NCBI GenBank assembly: GCA_905331475.1
Contig: CAJNYU010000541.1
Location: forward strand, 186,001-250,000
DNA: 64,000 bases
Source: Rotaria socialis
Lineage: Eukaryota > Rotifera > Eurotatoria > Philodinida > Philodinidae
Direction: 5' to 3'
Shown here: in pieces, positions 12,003-25,800 of the stretch
Position numbering within the stretch: position 1 is the stretch's first letter
Layout: each line of letters starts with the position of its first letter
Notes under the pieces: generated by a model
Database searches by the model: none
Seen by the model: only the letters and a program-made list of their open reading frames with translations
Told to the model about the DNA's origin: nothing
Position numbers and translations under genes: made by a program

Positions 12003-12260
12003 CCCAGCTCGAGGTTTACGGAGTCCATGCACGATCGTAAACGGTCGTATACGCTCCGTTTGTCCCCGTATACGATCGTATTTGACCGTAATACATGGCT
12101 CAGTATTAGGATCGCATATCACCGTGTTGTATACGGAGTAATACGGAGACCGTATACGGGCTCAGCGTACAGGAATCGTAAACGATCGCAATACTGAGAC
12201 ATGTATTTCGCCGTATTTCTCCGTATACGGTCGTTTACGACCGTGCCTGTTCGACCTGGG
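12003..12260. mobile_element. Fold-back MITE flanked by TA (Tc1/mariner-type target site)
   Basis: The ends are CCCAGCTCGA at 12003 and its near-inverted copy TCGACCTGGG ending at 12260, each flanked by TA, the usual target duplication of the Tc1/mariner superfamily. The arms stay complementary well inside. The left arm has GATCGTAAACGGTCGTATACG and AATACATGGCTCAGTATT; the right arm holds the inverted counterparts with few changes. The element is clearly richer in G+C than its surroundings, full of CGTATACG-like words, and has no transposase gene. It would form a long hairpin if transcribed. It is a non-autonomous element; its autonomous partner is not in the window. Confidence 0.8.
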
Positions 12261-12262
12261 TA

Positions 12263-12454
12263 TTCGTCATTGCTCAGTTTCGAATGTGTCTAGTGGGCTT
12301 AAACTACTCACAGTATCAAGTATAACAGATTAGATCATGAATCATTTTGTTTTCCAAATCTGAAACTATTTTAATACTATTGAAATAGCCTTATGTCATA
12401 TATACGTTTTTCAATTGATTTCGCTTTCAACTACAATTCGACATGATCCAAGTG
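12263..12454. other. Short spacer after the fold-back element
   Basis: AT-rich sequence between the MITE and the tandem mini-exon-like array. It ends with the first degenerate copy of the repeat's exon-like part (about 12436-12454). I see no gene. Confidence 0.5.
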
Positions 12455-12700
12455 GTAAACTTGAATTCAATAATAATAAAATTCTTTATTCATTGTCTTT
12501 TGTTTTAGATTTTTATCGATCTGTTCGAAATAGAAAGTTACAATTCAATATTAAAATTATTTCTATTTCTTTTTCCTACGTTTTAGATTCATATCGATTA
12601 TGGTCGAAATGGTAAGTTCGAATTTAATAATAATAAACTTAGTTATTCATTAATTTTCTTTTCTTTTCTTTTAGATTCTTATCGATATGATCAAAATGAT
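12436..12700 (+). repeat. Degenerate tandem repeat with a mini-exon plus intron-like unit
   Basis: Four related segments of 19-25 bp, built on a TATCGAT..TCGAAATG theme, are separated by three AT-rich spacers. The AG ends of the spacers lie at 12508, 12586 and 12674, so the period is 78-88 bp. Two spacers begin with splice-donor-like GTAAAC or GTAAGT and all three end in TTTTAG followed by ATT, so each unit resembles a tiny exon plus a short intron. Copies differ at many positions. It may be a decayed repeated-exon gene fragment or a simple minisatellite with a fortuitous look; no full protein can be read. Confidence 0.6.
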
Positions 12701-12709
12701 ACGTTATGG

Positions 12710-12734
12710 GATATATATATATATATATATATAT
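12710..12734. repeat. (TA)n microsatellite
   Basis: About twelve TA units directly follow the tandem mini-exon-like array. A stretch with several loose copies of AGATTAAG/TTTAAGGG-like words follows to about 12850. Confidence 0.85.
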
Positions 12735-15700
12735 AAGAGGATTGATGAAAGTTAAGGGTTAAGTTACGTTAGAGAGATAGATTAAGGCTCAGGTGGTAGA
12801 CATAGATAAGCTAATAGATTAAGTTTAAGGGATTAATTTAAGGGGATAGATGTGCAAAACCGCAGAAATACAATTATGGTAATTGGGATATCGATTTAAT
12901 AGATCTTATGTAGCAAGTGCCGAGTAAGAAGTTTTCAATGCATTGTAATGTCCATTATTTCACAAAATCAGCTACATGGGTACTCTTGATAAGTATGGCA
13001 ATAGGAGACTAGTGCATGTATATACGTGTATTTATTGTGTCAATAGTTATGGTATTTCAATGTACGTATGTATATGCTCATTAAGATTTCATAGGCTGAA
13101 GTACGGTGAGACGATTAATGTAGAGAAAAAACAGACAAGACATAAACGACATTGATTTACATGAGCTACTTTGACTACATCACATAAATATAGAATATTT
13201 GAACAGAAAACAACAGACACTAGAATATCGTTTGCACAGAAAAAAGCACACGAGTGACAACCAATACAGCACAATTTCTTCTCATCGTTTTCATGATAAA
13301 CTATTCATTTTTTTGCTTTTCTTGTTTTTTGTTGTTGAAAATTATCTATATAAATATCTAAAAGTTGATTAATATTTTTGTAATTTCGATAATATCATTA
13401 ATATTCATCAATGAGAGATTTTATTTTGAGACAATGTTTCCGTGACATCCTCATCTTTGTTTTGCATCTTTACATTATCTATCTGGAGTTTTTGTTTGTC
13501 ATTAGCGCATGATGTTAGAATATGGTTGAGAAGTATTACTACAGGTCTAGTCGATCATCATATTAACATGCAGCTAATGAGATTCAAAAAAAAAACAACA
13601 GATTTCAAAACATGCTATAAAAATCGAATATATTATTCATGATTTTGATCCATTTAAATAGTTAAATAGATTCATCATTCTAAATTCTCTGGTTGCTAAC
13701 GAAGAAGCAGAAAAATATTCTTTTATTTTGCTTAGAAACAGTATTTTGATAGATCATATTTTATGTATAACAAGTTTAGCTGAAGAATAGTTTTTAATAA
13801 AACATTCTCATTTCATGGATTAAAAAAAAAGTTTCAAGGTGTTTCTTCTTCATCGAAATAATCTACCTTCATTAAATGTTGCTGCTATTAGTTAATATGT
13901 AACAAAACAAGGAGAAAAGAACTACTAGTTGACAAATTTTATTCAGGGAGCAATGACTAACTGGTATTGTAAAAATATAGAATAAAATAAAATAATCGTA
14001 TTAGGATTAGAATCCGTCAAAATCGTTCGTGCTGGATTACATCGATATTTATAACACCAATATGTCCTTTGACAGCTCGGGCAATTAGGGTTTATTGATA
14101 ACCGATAGTCTTATTGAAGCATTCCCGGAACTTTTTAATGAAATTCGATACATATTTTGATATTTATAATTATTGTTGTAATAAGTTATTGTCTATGATG
14201 AAAAATATTTATATTATTGAGAAAGTAAAATAAATACGAATTCAAAAGAATTTTCTTACACACGAAGCAACTAATGATTGGTTCCATTAATGGATTATTA
14301 CTAGAACCAATAGATATATTTTCTATTTGTTCTCAGTGTTGTTCATTAGTTTTGCACATAGATTTTGATGGAAATGATTGAGGACTATAGTAACCTTGCT
14401 CATCATTACAATAGTAACATTCAAGTGTATGTAAAATATGAATCTTGAATAAAGCTAACTTATAATAACATAATTATTCACTTTTGTTTTTCTTTCTTTT
14501 AAAACTTGAGAGGAATCCATATATGCTTAAAGTGCACTCGACGGTCCAGCTTATAATCAATACTTTTTTGAATGTTATCTAAACTAAAAATAGACAACAG
14601 ATTAAAAGTGTGAGGACTCTCATTTTTATTCTGCTGTCTTTGTTTTCCCTGAAAAACATAAGATATATATTTTAATAGAACTACATTATTCATTATGTCG
14701 TATGTGTGTTGTAGTTATCGTGCTAGTTTTGAATAACAAATAGACATCACTAATATATATGATCTATGATTTCAAATGAATACATTGTATATTTTTAATC
14801 AAATACGTCTTTTACTATCAAGCTTTAAACTCATACCGTTTGAAAAAAAATGAAAATACTAAACGAGAGAAAAGAATTACGAACTACTTACCGATAACGA
14901 CTAGTAGCTGCAACATCGAAAATACAAAAGAAAGAGCCTGTGAATGATTGTGCTTAAATTAGATATACATTTGGCGCACACGAAAGAATCAATTTTTTGC
15001 CGTATTCGTATTAACATAAATTGAATATATTTCATATAAAATGAGAAAAGTTTGCAAAGAACTGCCAGGACATTTTTTGCAAAATGATGTACGTAAATTA
15101 AATAGATAATACAGTATAGAAGTATAGCTTTTGACCTCTTAGACCAAGAACGAAACTAGCTAAAAGATCATCATATATCGACGGCGTATTACTGTAGTCT
15201 ATGAAACACTTTCGTTATAAATTTCTGAAAGATAAAGTAAAATGATGATACAAACATGTTCTCGGAAATATATGGTACACAACAGCCTCCCTGTTATTAG
15301 TTACAGACACTAAATCGTTCTAAATATTTAAATCCCACAGGAATTGTGCTAACAGCTTTTAAAATCATTCTCATACTAGAATTTTCAACACAAAAATATG
15401 TAATTTTGTAGTTAGATGGGATCGCTATGTAATCAACCGTGCCAAAGTACAAATCTAGTCTGTTCTTATCCTGCAATCTGCTTACAGGCCATTAGAATGC
15501 TGACTTACGGATTTTTTTCTCGTGATTTGTATCTCCTTGAAATTATTCGTACCTGGAATATTTTAAATTCTATACTCTACGAGTTTATTTTCAGCATTGG
15601 ACGATTTCTCATATTCTTACTAAAGATTCGTTGATCTTATCTCACATAACTTTTAATAATAGGCGCATAACATTGAGTCTCAAATAACTAAACAGAATCC

Positions 15701-16251
15701 ATTGTTTAACAAAAACATTACGTTAAATGTTCAAGAATGATCAGCAATTAACTTTTCTTTTGTTTTTATTTATAATTTCATTTGTTGAAATTGGTAACAT
15801 GTTGAACATAATGTTAAATCTAAATCTACTTTTATCAAACCAAAGAAATGTGAATAATTATTTAATTAAAAATTTTTTGAATATTTTCAACTTGAAACCA
15901 ATCAATCAACTTTAACGATTGCGAAGAATAATAATACAGTCATTGTTGACATCGTTGGAAAAAAAAGGAAAAAAGAAGTCTGTTGTCATGTTTGTTTTAA
16001 TAACTACTAGGATTTTTGCATTCTGAGCAGCCAAAAAGCTATTACGTTTGTATGTAAATCGGGAAGGATTTCTTTCTTTAAAAGAAAAACACATTATTGT
16101 TTGAGATAAAATGAAAGTATTGATCTTGAAGTATACTAAAGTTATTTTAGCATACATGTTTTTGTAAATGTTTGTTTGCCATTGACACGCCTTTTCTAAT
16201 TCTTCTGAAAAACGCATTCATTCAATTTTTTTCTAACAAGTAAACGACAAA
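12735..16251. other. Gene-poor region upstream of the MGNS-type gene
   Basis: About 3.5 kb of AT-rich DNA without a gene I can defend. Short frames at 13089-13274 (minus), 13442-13642, 15416-15634, 15727-15915 (plus) and 15912-16217 (minus) have no recognisable domain. On the minus strand between 14930 and 14500 there are good splice-like signals (a GTAAGT donor at about 14892-14887, acceptors near 14663 and 14577) around short hydrophobic or basic stretches, so a small spliced gene is possible but not demonstrable. Confidence 0.4.
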
Positions 16252-18015
16252 ATGGGCAACAGCCGTTCTCGTGTAACACCGTCGCGACCATTGAAAATAT
16301 TAGATTCTCAAACGCGTGCCCGATATAAAAATCGACATGAATTAACGCGACTAAATGATAAAATTAGACAAATAACCTCTGAAAAAAATACAGCAGTGTC
16401 CCGGATAACTTGTGATCAACATATTACTAAATTGCAATTACATCAAATGCAACACGAAAATGACCAAAGAAAATTTTTCAAAAGACTTAACAGATGTAAG
16501 TAAACTTTTACGAGTCCTTTTTATTATTTAAGGAATTGAAAATAAGCAGCGCTTTTATTTTATTCGTGGCATATTTTAATGCTAAAATACACTTGAAAGA
16601 CCATTTAGTAAATATTCATTGAGCGATGTCGCATTTGGCAATAGTCTGCGTTAATGAAATTTGATATGTTATGCCAATGAAAGCTGAACTGGAAACGTTA
16701 TGTAAAAATTCATGCACTTTCGTATAGAATCGATATATGTCTCTCTTTTTGTTTTGTTATGATTTATAAGTAGGTTAGAAAGAAGTTAATCGAAGAATTT
16801 TTCGTTTCGTTGTGTTCTATTGTCTAAATAGTAAAACATGCGATTGTAACTTATCAATGGCAAAAAAATAAAGTCTGATGAATTTTAAAAAAAATGAGGA
16901 GTGCTCTGCCTGAAGTAATTTCTTATTCTTCGAATTATATTTTTAGAAAAAAAGGAACTGTGTATGTCGAAATTAAATTCGTCAAAATAAATACTTGAGT
17001 TCACAATTGTATGAACAAAGTTTAGTGTACTGAATAAATCTGTGAATGTAGAATACTAGTGTCATAATATAAACACCATCGATGCAACTTTAGGCCAAAC
17101 ACTGGTAGGTTAAATTTTTTTTGTCAGTATTCTATCCAATGGTAAAAAATCGCTAATTCAGCAAGACAATGTGTGTTAGGGGTATTTAATTACTAGCTTT
17201 AAATTTCAGTCTATACGCTCACTATGAAATCCCAACGGATGATCAATCATTTCGAGAAAATTTTTTAGAAGTAAATTATGACTTACGAGCATAGTACTTA
17301 AATGATAAACTATTATTAGAAAAATTTTCCCAAATACAATGAATAATGACATAAGATGATATAATATCATATATATATATATATATGGCAAATTGGACGT
17401 TGATACGTATCAAACGAGATATTTCTATTCTTATTATGCAATACGAGAATAGTTAGAGATAAAGATCACTGTCAAGTGTTCAGCAAGACAATAAAATTAT
17501 TGACAGTAGTCAACCTCTTCGAAGTGTATATGATTACTTCATCGTTTTTTTTTCTGTATAAACTAATTTATAAGCATAATCACAAATACTTGTTTTTTTT
17601 TCTAAACAAACAACATGGTAAAATTCATTTAGTTAATCGCCGAAACAGTGCAGCGTCCATTAGTGAGTCTGAATGTAGTGATGCAAGTGATACATCATTA
17701 TCTGATTCTCCAAGTCTTCTTGTTCACAATATAAACACATCACTGGAATGGGAAAAAAGTATTTATATTCCCGGTAAACAATTTGATGGAAAAAAAACGA
17801 CGAAATCATCAACTATTTTGGATACAATTCAATCACAATATTCATCCAAATTAGATAGTCTTCATGCATTCGATCAAACTGAATCATCACGATTGTATGA
17901 TCAACTAAGTTTAGAACAGCTGACTGAAGTCATGAAAAAATCAATTAAAATTTCAGTAGCACGCGCAGCACGCGATTCAAATGTTGCTGCTCGTCGTGCA
18001 GCAAAGATTTACTAA
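16252..18015 (+). CDS. Unknown 208-residue protein with possible N-myristoylation site
   Basis: Two exons, 16252-16495 and 17633-18015, join in phase 1 across a 1137-nt intron and give 208 residues. The N-terminus MGNSRSR fits an N-myristoylation signal (Gly2, Ser5, basic residues next), so the protein may sit on the inner face of a membrane. Residues 20-80 are charged and probably helical or coiled. The C-terminal exon opens with NRRNSAASISESE, a Ser-rich acidic stretch, and ends with LYDQLSLEQLTEVMKKSIKI and an Ala/Arg-rich tail (VARAARDSNVAARRAAKIY). I do not recognise the family. The exon 2 frame is open back to 17476, so an alternative start there is possible. An acceptor-like AG lies 11 nt before the ATG. 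Confidence 0.6.
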
Positions 18016-18511
18016 ATCGATGAACTTATTCAACAAATGACAAATAAAAACTTGATTCTCGTTTTACTACTAAACAAGATGAAAAAAGGAAGAGTTCGAA
18101 TACTTCTCTCAATTCAAATATGTGTGTGTTTTGTTTTATTTTTTTGCTTTAAAAAACGAAAAGAAGATGAAGGGGTCAACGTAATATACAAAAAACGTAC
18201 ACTCATTCAACTTTTGACCGAGAGGAAACAGTAGTAATAGCAATACAGAGTATTGAAAAAAAAAGAAATAATAATAATGAAATATACAATAAGAGAATGA
18301 GGGGAAAAGGGGGGATGAGTAATAGTAGAATAATAAGTAGAAAAAAAAAATCCAATATTATGTTTATTTTATAGTTTGTTCTTAGAAACACACGCACACG
18401 ACTAGGTAACAAGATGTTGTAAGATATAGAATATTTGCATATATTTATTGTTTCTTTTAAATATTTCGACTAGTAATTTCACACACACGAAATAAGAGTA
18501 TGTTTTTTGTC
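18016..18511. other. 3' intergenic region between the MGNS-type gene and RhoA
   Basis: Convergent 3' flanks of about 500 bp. It holds low-complexity A-rich and GGGG-containing sequence at 18240-18350. AATAAA-like signals occur on both strands. No gene is visible. Confidence 0.6.
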
Positions 18512-19269
<758 letters not shown>

Positions 19270-21235
19270 TTAAAGCTTAGATCTTATCTAACATAAAAAG
19301 AAACAAGGTATGTGCGTGACTTTTTTTTGTACTTATATGCGTATGTATGTGATAGAAAAAGAAAACAAAAACAACAGAGCAAAAAAAGTGAGAACTGTAC
19401 AAGTACCATTACGATATTAGTTTGATCTTTCACATGATGCTTTATTATGATTCATTGTTCAAGTCTATTTTTATATAAAAATTTTATATAAATATAAAAA
19501 TTTAGAAGGAAAAAACAAATTTGAATAAAGATATGTCCGTGTTTTAATAATTTCTTTTTCGACTATCAAATAATATAGTAGATGTCACTATCTGCCGAAA
19601 AACAGACAGCCATCCCTTATATTATACATATATCATATACATTTGAATATCATGAATATAAATGAACAATATAATGTCTTCATTAGAATAATACATTTAT
19701 TTGCTATGTAAGTATCTCAAATAAAAAAAAAAGAACGGAAACATTACGCATCATAAATAAGAAGTGCTCATCATATATTATTGTATGTTGATAGTTTTTT
19801 TTCTCTGTTGATAAGTATCAAAGAAGATAACACATCTGACAAAAATTATGATGTCTATATCAACAAAAACAGTTAGTGGTATAGAAAGTTTGCTATCAAT
19901 TATAATCTTATATAATTCAATATGTACTGAACTTTTCATTTCATATCGAAGTGAATAACTAGCTAATAGCGTTAAATATGTCAATATATGTGTGCGTCAT
20001 ATGCACATCTCTATGATTCATAATACGTCAGACTGAAAATAATAATTTGGGTGACTAGTTGCAAAGGAAGCAATAGATCATCAATGGCACATATAGGACG
20101 AGGTTAGTGAATCATATGAAGAAGAGAAAAAGCAGAACACCGGAAATTAGCTCGGATTCTTTCAATTAGTCTCATCAATCATCGCCATTGTGTACGATAC
20201 TCTTGAAAAAAAAAATCAACACATCGGCACCTTTCTCTTCTCATTGATAAAAATGCCTTAGGCACACTTATATGTATGGCCTATATACGTCATTTTAGTA
20301 TTCTATCATCATCTTAATGGATAGCACACGCGAAAGACTTGATGATAGATATGTTTTTTCTCTACTATTCCATATGCATACTATACTATACTATAATAGA
20401 CAAAAAGTTCTTCTATCTATCCGTCGTCTTTCATCAAATATGCATTGTCGTGTATATCTGATCTTTCTTGTACATCTATATTACAGATACTATTGACAGA
20501 GAAGGAAAGAGACAAGTATGAAGATACACGAGACTATAACTACTAGTGGCAGCTTGTAAATCAAGGTCAGAAAAATTTTCCCAAGAGTGTTAATGAAATT
20601 GATTGACACATTACATGTTACAAGTAGAATTGACGTGTGCGGCAGTCTAACATTTGTCATGTTCATCTTTCAACGTGTTTGTTGTCCAATAGCAGTGTTG
20701 ACATTTTAACAGTTAGACACAGGTAGGTGACACGATCTATGTAAAATATCTAATGGTAATAAAACATATTCGACGCATGATTAGTCAAGTCTATTTAATT
20801 ATGGTTTACTATGCATTTATAGGTTCTTCATAAAATGTTTACTATCGTTTCTTTATTATTCACTGATCAAATAGGTTCTACTTTCTTTTCTTCTTCAATG
20901 CATTTTATTAAATGTAAATCGATTGAAGTACCATGTCTCTCGAAATGTAATGTACATCTCATGTTTACCAATCAATACAAAACAAAAATTTATCAATCCT
21001 AAAAGCATCTATTCTCGAGAGAGCTGCATTCATTTCAATTGAATATTGTCAGCCGACAGAATGAATGAAAATGATCAGCGCTTATTCTTTACGACTATCG
21101 TTGACTGAAAATTATAATAAATGATACTGTAACAGAATGTTCAACGAAAATACTCAATGATAAATGATTTCAGTTATAGACCATTTATTGATTGCTTTTT
21201 TTCTCTATAGCTAATTTTTTTCAGATATAACAACT
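19270..21235. other. Divergent intergenic region between RhoA and the LRR gene
   Basis: About 2 kb that must hold both promoters. It is AT-rich, with short runs such as a five-fold CTATA-like stretch near 20380-20395. An acceptor TTTTTTTCAG ends at about 21224, only 11 nt before the LRR gene's ATG. The minus-strand frame 19778-19984 is not convincing. Confidence 0.5.
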
Positions 21236-22873
21236 ATGATGTTCTTTTGGTTTGTATTTATTTTACATTTAACGATAAGTCAAGAAGTTATATCTCCTTA
21301 TGTATTTTCTGATTGTAAACATTTAATATTGCCTGCTCGTTGTCAATGCTATCATTCAGGTTATGAATCTCAATTACGTTGTCTTAAAAGTGAACTCCAT
21401 TCGTTACCTAAATTACCAAATAACATGCGTTGGAATGCGCTCGATTTCTCCTTTAATTATATAACATCTGTTGATAATTATGTATTTGCTGATATTTATG
21501 TTGAAAAGATATATTTAAATGCAAACTATCTTCGTCGAATTGAGACAACAGCATTTGATCAAATAAAAAATTTAAAACAACTATATATTAATAACAATCA
21601 GCTGAAAGACCTTCATCCTACAACTTTGATATCGCCAGGTGCTAGTTTAGGTGTGTATGTCTGTTTGTTTGGTTGTTTTTTCTTTGTTAATTATAAAAGC
21701 TGTCTTTTTTAAAAATTTTTGTTAGAAATATTTGATGCATCTTATAATCCATTTCAATATTTGGACATTGGTCAAATTGTTCTTAATTTATCTGCATTGA
21801 AAGAATTACATCTTGTAGCATGTCAGTTAAATGATACAAGTATTTATACGTTATTAAAATTAATTCAAAATACAACTGATGAATATAATGAAACGATTGT
21901 TGGACGTAGACATCATCAATTAGAAATTCTTGATTTAAGTTATAATAATTTAACAACTATATGCTATCATTTATTTGATGGTTTATATAACCTCATTGAA
22001 CTTCGTCTGAATCATAATATGATACGTTTAGTTGATAATAATTTTCTTCGTTCAGTTACAAGAATAAAAATTTTGAATTTGGCACACAATTCATTACAAC
22101 ATGTACCTAAACTATTAAGTCGTTCATTAGAAGTTTTAAATTTTTCATCAAATCAAATTAATTATATCAGCGATTATTTTGCATCGAATCTTCCTGCAAT
22201 ACGTCTTATTGATTTCGATTACAATCCTAATTTAAACAATACATCATTACGTGCGTTTTGTTTTTTGAATATTTTTTCATTAGAAAAATTAACGTTTCGT
22301 TCAAATAATATTCTCTCATTGGATACATTCACTGAACTATTATGTCGTTTAACAAATGCGACCGAAAAAAGAGATCTAATTGATATTAACAATAATATTA
22401 ATTTAAAATGCAATTGTACATTAATGCAATTTCAAAAGCTTCTAAATAAATATAATGATTTAACATGTAATCAACAAGGACAAGATCGATATTACATATC
22501 AACATTAACAAGTTGGTTTTCCAATTGTCAAAATGATGCCTGTTTAAATATACAACAACAAACAAAATCGATTTCTTGTAATTGGGCAGATGCCGAACGT
22601 GCCATATACGAAGGAACATGTGAAGCAAAATTAAAAATAAGTGAGAAGAAAAAAAAGAATAAATCAAAATTAACATCAACAATAGCCACAATCGTTAATA
22701 TACAATGGTCAGAAAATATTACGGACAATAGAAATTTCACAATCACAGAAAATGCAACCATAAATCAAACTGGAAAAGCTTTAGGATCGAATTCAATATC
22801 AATGAAAAAGAACATTTATTTATTATTAATTATTTTATTTACTATATTGATATTGCAGAAGAATATAGATTAG
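21236..22873 (+). CDS. Secreted or membrane-anchored leucine-rich-repeat protein
   Basis: Two exons, 21236-21650 and 21726-22873 (75-nt intron, phase 1), give 520 residues. A signal peptide (FFWFVFILHLTIS, residues 3-15) is followed by an LRRNT-like cysteine cluster (CKHLILPARCQCYHSG..C). About eight to nine leucine-rich repeats of the LxxLxLxxN type follow (examples LEILDLSYNNL, LIELRLNHNMI, IKILNLAHNSL, LEVLNFSSNQI), then an LRRCT-like region with KCNCTLMQF and further cysteines. A linker with N-glycosylation sites (ENITDN, ENATINQT) leads to a C-terminal hydrophobic segment (NIYLLLIILFTILIL), either a membrane anchor or a GPI signal. There is no cytoplasmic TIR domain. It may act in cell adhesion or recognition at the cell surface; the partner is unknown. 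Confidence 0.85.
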
Positions 22874-25800
22874 TGTATATGGTTTTGTAAAAGTTTTCGC
22901 TACTATTGTATATTTAACATTCCATAGATTTCTGGAGCATTTATTAGCGAGAAATAAACAGTGCAGGAGAGTTAACAATTTGGAAAAATAAATTACTGTC
23001 ATCCGTTGAGGATAATCATTTTTTGTCAGTAATGGAAACAATTATCTCATAGAACTGAATTAGTTTTGAGAGTACTCTCTGAATGCATTAAACAGATTAC
23101 TTAACCGTGCAGAAAGTTAACACAAATTGATTAGATAATTCTATTCGAAAATATTCCTTTGTTAACCTATCTTAGTATATTTGTTGACTAGAGCGAGTTC
23201 CGTAAGTCCTCAATTACCATATACTTGTTTCAGTTTTATATACTGACTTTTTGTATACATTTGATAAACTCTTTCAATAGCTGAATTATCTTGTATGAGA
23301 TTGTTAGTTATTTCAGTAATCGGATTCTCTAGAGTGGAAATAATAGTATCGACTTAGCATCGATTATTGTGAAAGCAGGGACATGTCATAGTAGTTGTTA
23401 TTGCCTTGTCACGTACGTACAGGTCATCGTGATCTGATTCAATTATTTATTAATCAGACTAATACCCATAGTACAACAATTAGCAACGTTCTAGAAGTGT
23501 ACCTCAAATTCAATTATCTGGAGATACTTGAATTTAAGGAAAGTATACTTGAAGATATATAATAATTGCAAAATTATGCAAATAGTACAAAATCCGAAAA
23601 TTGACATATATTTATGACAAGAGCAGTGTTTTCTTCCATTTTTAATTATAATTAGTCACTATGATCGACATTCAATTTAATAAGTGACGACTGTGTTACA
23701 GCTGTTATCGAAAGGTCATGTCTTGATAATTTTCTTAGAATAAAAATTAAAGTTTTCAACACTTGAATAGGATATCCATGTACTATTGTACCTACTTTAT
23801 TGCATATGCTTGAGCGAATACTATGATTGAGCAATAGCTATTTATTGGAAATGCCTGCAGATAATATATTACTTATTTCTATGCCCAACAGGAGGTCTAC
23901 ATAACTAATTTCGATTGCCTGTAGTTAAAAAGAATTATACAAAGCATGCTTATTAAAATGTATGCCTGCTATTCGAATGAATGAAACAATGTTCATTGAG
24001 TGCACATTACAAAACAAATACTTATTCATTATGCTTTCTAATCACCACTGAATAAAAGATTGTCTACGACATATCACTTATACCCTCAGTTCGACTGAAC
24101 GAATACTTTCATCAATACCGAGTAAAGACTGTTCCATATATAAATATATTTTTTGACCGAAATTTTTAATTCATCCATTGTTAAGTCACGTGTAATTGTT
24201 ACATGCATTTACCTACTTTGCATTCTCAACCATTTATGACATTATAAATTTACATTTCATTTCGAAGATACACGGATATAATATTGGTAATAAAACACTC
24301 GATGCCAACTAAACAGTTGAACAAATATGAGAGACATAAATCATTACTAATATTATGTCGAAATGTTTTATCTATCTATCAAATGTCTATTATAAATCGC
24401 TTTCTGTCTCCATCTGATAGTTACCAATCCGTTAATCATTGTTAATGTGTGAAAATTAGTTGCCTGTGCGAATGTTTTGATTCTAATCAATTTTTTCGTA
24501 ACTAAGTAAATAGGTTTTCTTGAAATGCATGAAACATAAAACTTTAAAGAAGAATAAGTATGCATTTACTTTCATGCTGCGCTTAAATAATAACAGCAAT
24601 CTAGTAAATAAGCATAATTACGTTCAGTTAATTGCATATAGAAATATTTTTCGTCATGCAGAAATCAGCAAGACTTCTCGAACCAGTTATTAACTATAGA
24701 AATCTTGACAAACTGCGGCATTCTTTGATATTATTTTTAAGCAATCAATTTCAATTATTATTAGAATATTAAAGACTTTAATTGGCTGATTATTATATAG
24801 AGAATAATATATTCATCTATTAGTATACGTTGAACAAGGTTGTGTTGACCGATTATAATAGCTATTTAATTTAAATTTACTTCTGTAATTCAAAAACAAA
24901 AACTAAATCACATTAATTTTTCTTATGATATCAACTACGTATTGTCCAGTACGATTAAAGAGAATAATATTACTACAATCGTTAAAAAATCACAGATTCC
25001 GCCTGTTTTTGAATGCAACATATGGATATCAATGAGAATCGATAAATGTCAGACACATGGCATACAGACGAAATGTAATTGCCCTAAAATTATTTTGTTG
25101 TGTCAGACGTTTCATTGATTTTGCCTAGTAATTAAAAGCATTAACAGAAAGTTCAATTTTGGTTTCGAACAATCATTTTTCAGTATTGATATGCATGGAG
25201 GAAATATTATACTGAGAAAATTAAATTCAAACAAATTTTTAGAGTTCTAAGCAATCTTCTTACAGATGTTGAATTAGATTTCAGTCATCTACAATTGGTT
25301 CTTATTTATTGAAGAGAATAAAACGTAATTCGAATCGTTCCCTTCCAGGATTGTTCTTTAACTCTAAGGATCTTCATGTCAACAAATTAAGAAAAATAAA
25401 TGACTTCCTATATATGTCATTTATATCAGAGGGAGCTGTAAAGCATTACAAGTGCTAGAAATATACATATCTCTTTGTTATTGGTAAGAAAAAGATACCC
25501 TGGATAGATAATAGAAATGTTTATTCTATGACTAAATAATGTTTTCCATTACTTTTTTTTGTATCACAAGAAAACAAATTATAAGCGATGAAAAAAACTA
25601 CTCAATCGTATATTTACATAAATATCAAGCGAGTCATTTTTATCAATGTGATATCATCAGAAAAATTTTCCATTTTTTTTACTATTGTGGTCTACAAAGA
25701 TTAATTATTTTGATAGATCTTGTGTTTTTTCTTGAATATTAGTAGGAATTTTCTCACCAAAACTATTTGTTGATGTTTAACTGAATGTACAGTTTTGTTG

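Noticed and set aside
11857-12141. 94-codon plus-strand frame
   Set aside because: Its second half is the left arm of the fold-back element; no protein family and mixed composition.
14500-14930. Possible small spliced minus-strand gene with a hydrophobic stretch (MRVLTLLICCLFL)
   Set aside because: Splice signals look good, but the alternative phases give different short products, each soon stopped, and none resembles a known protein.
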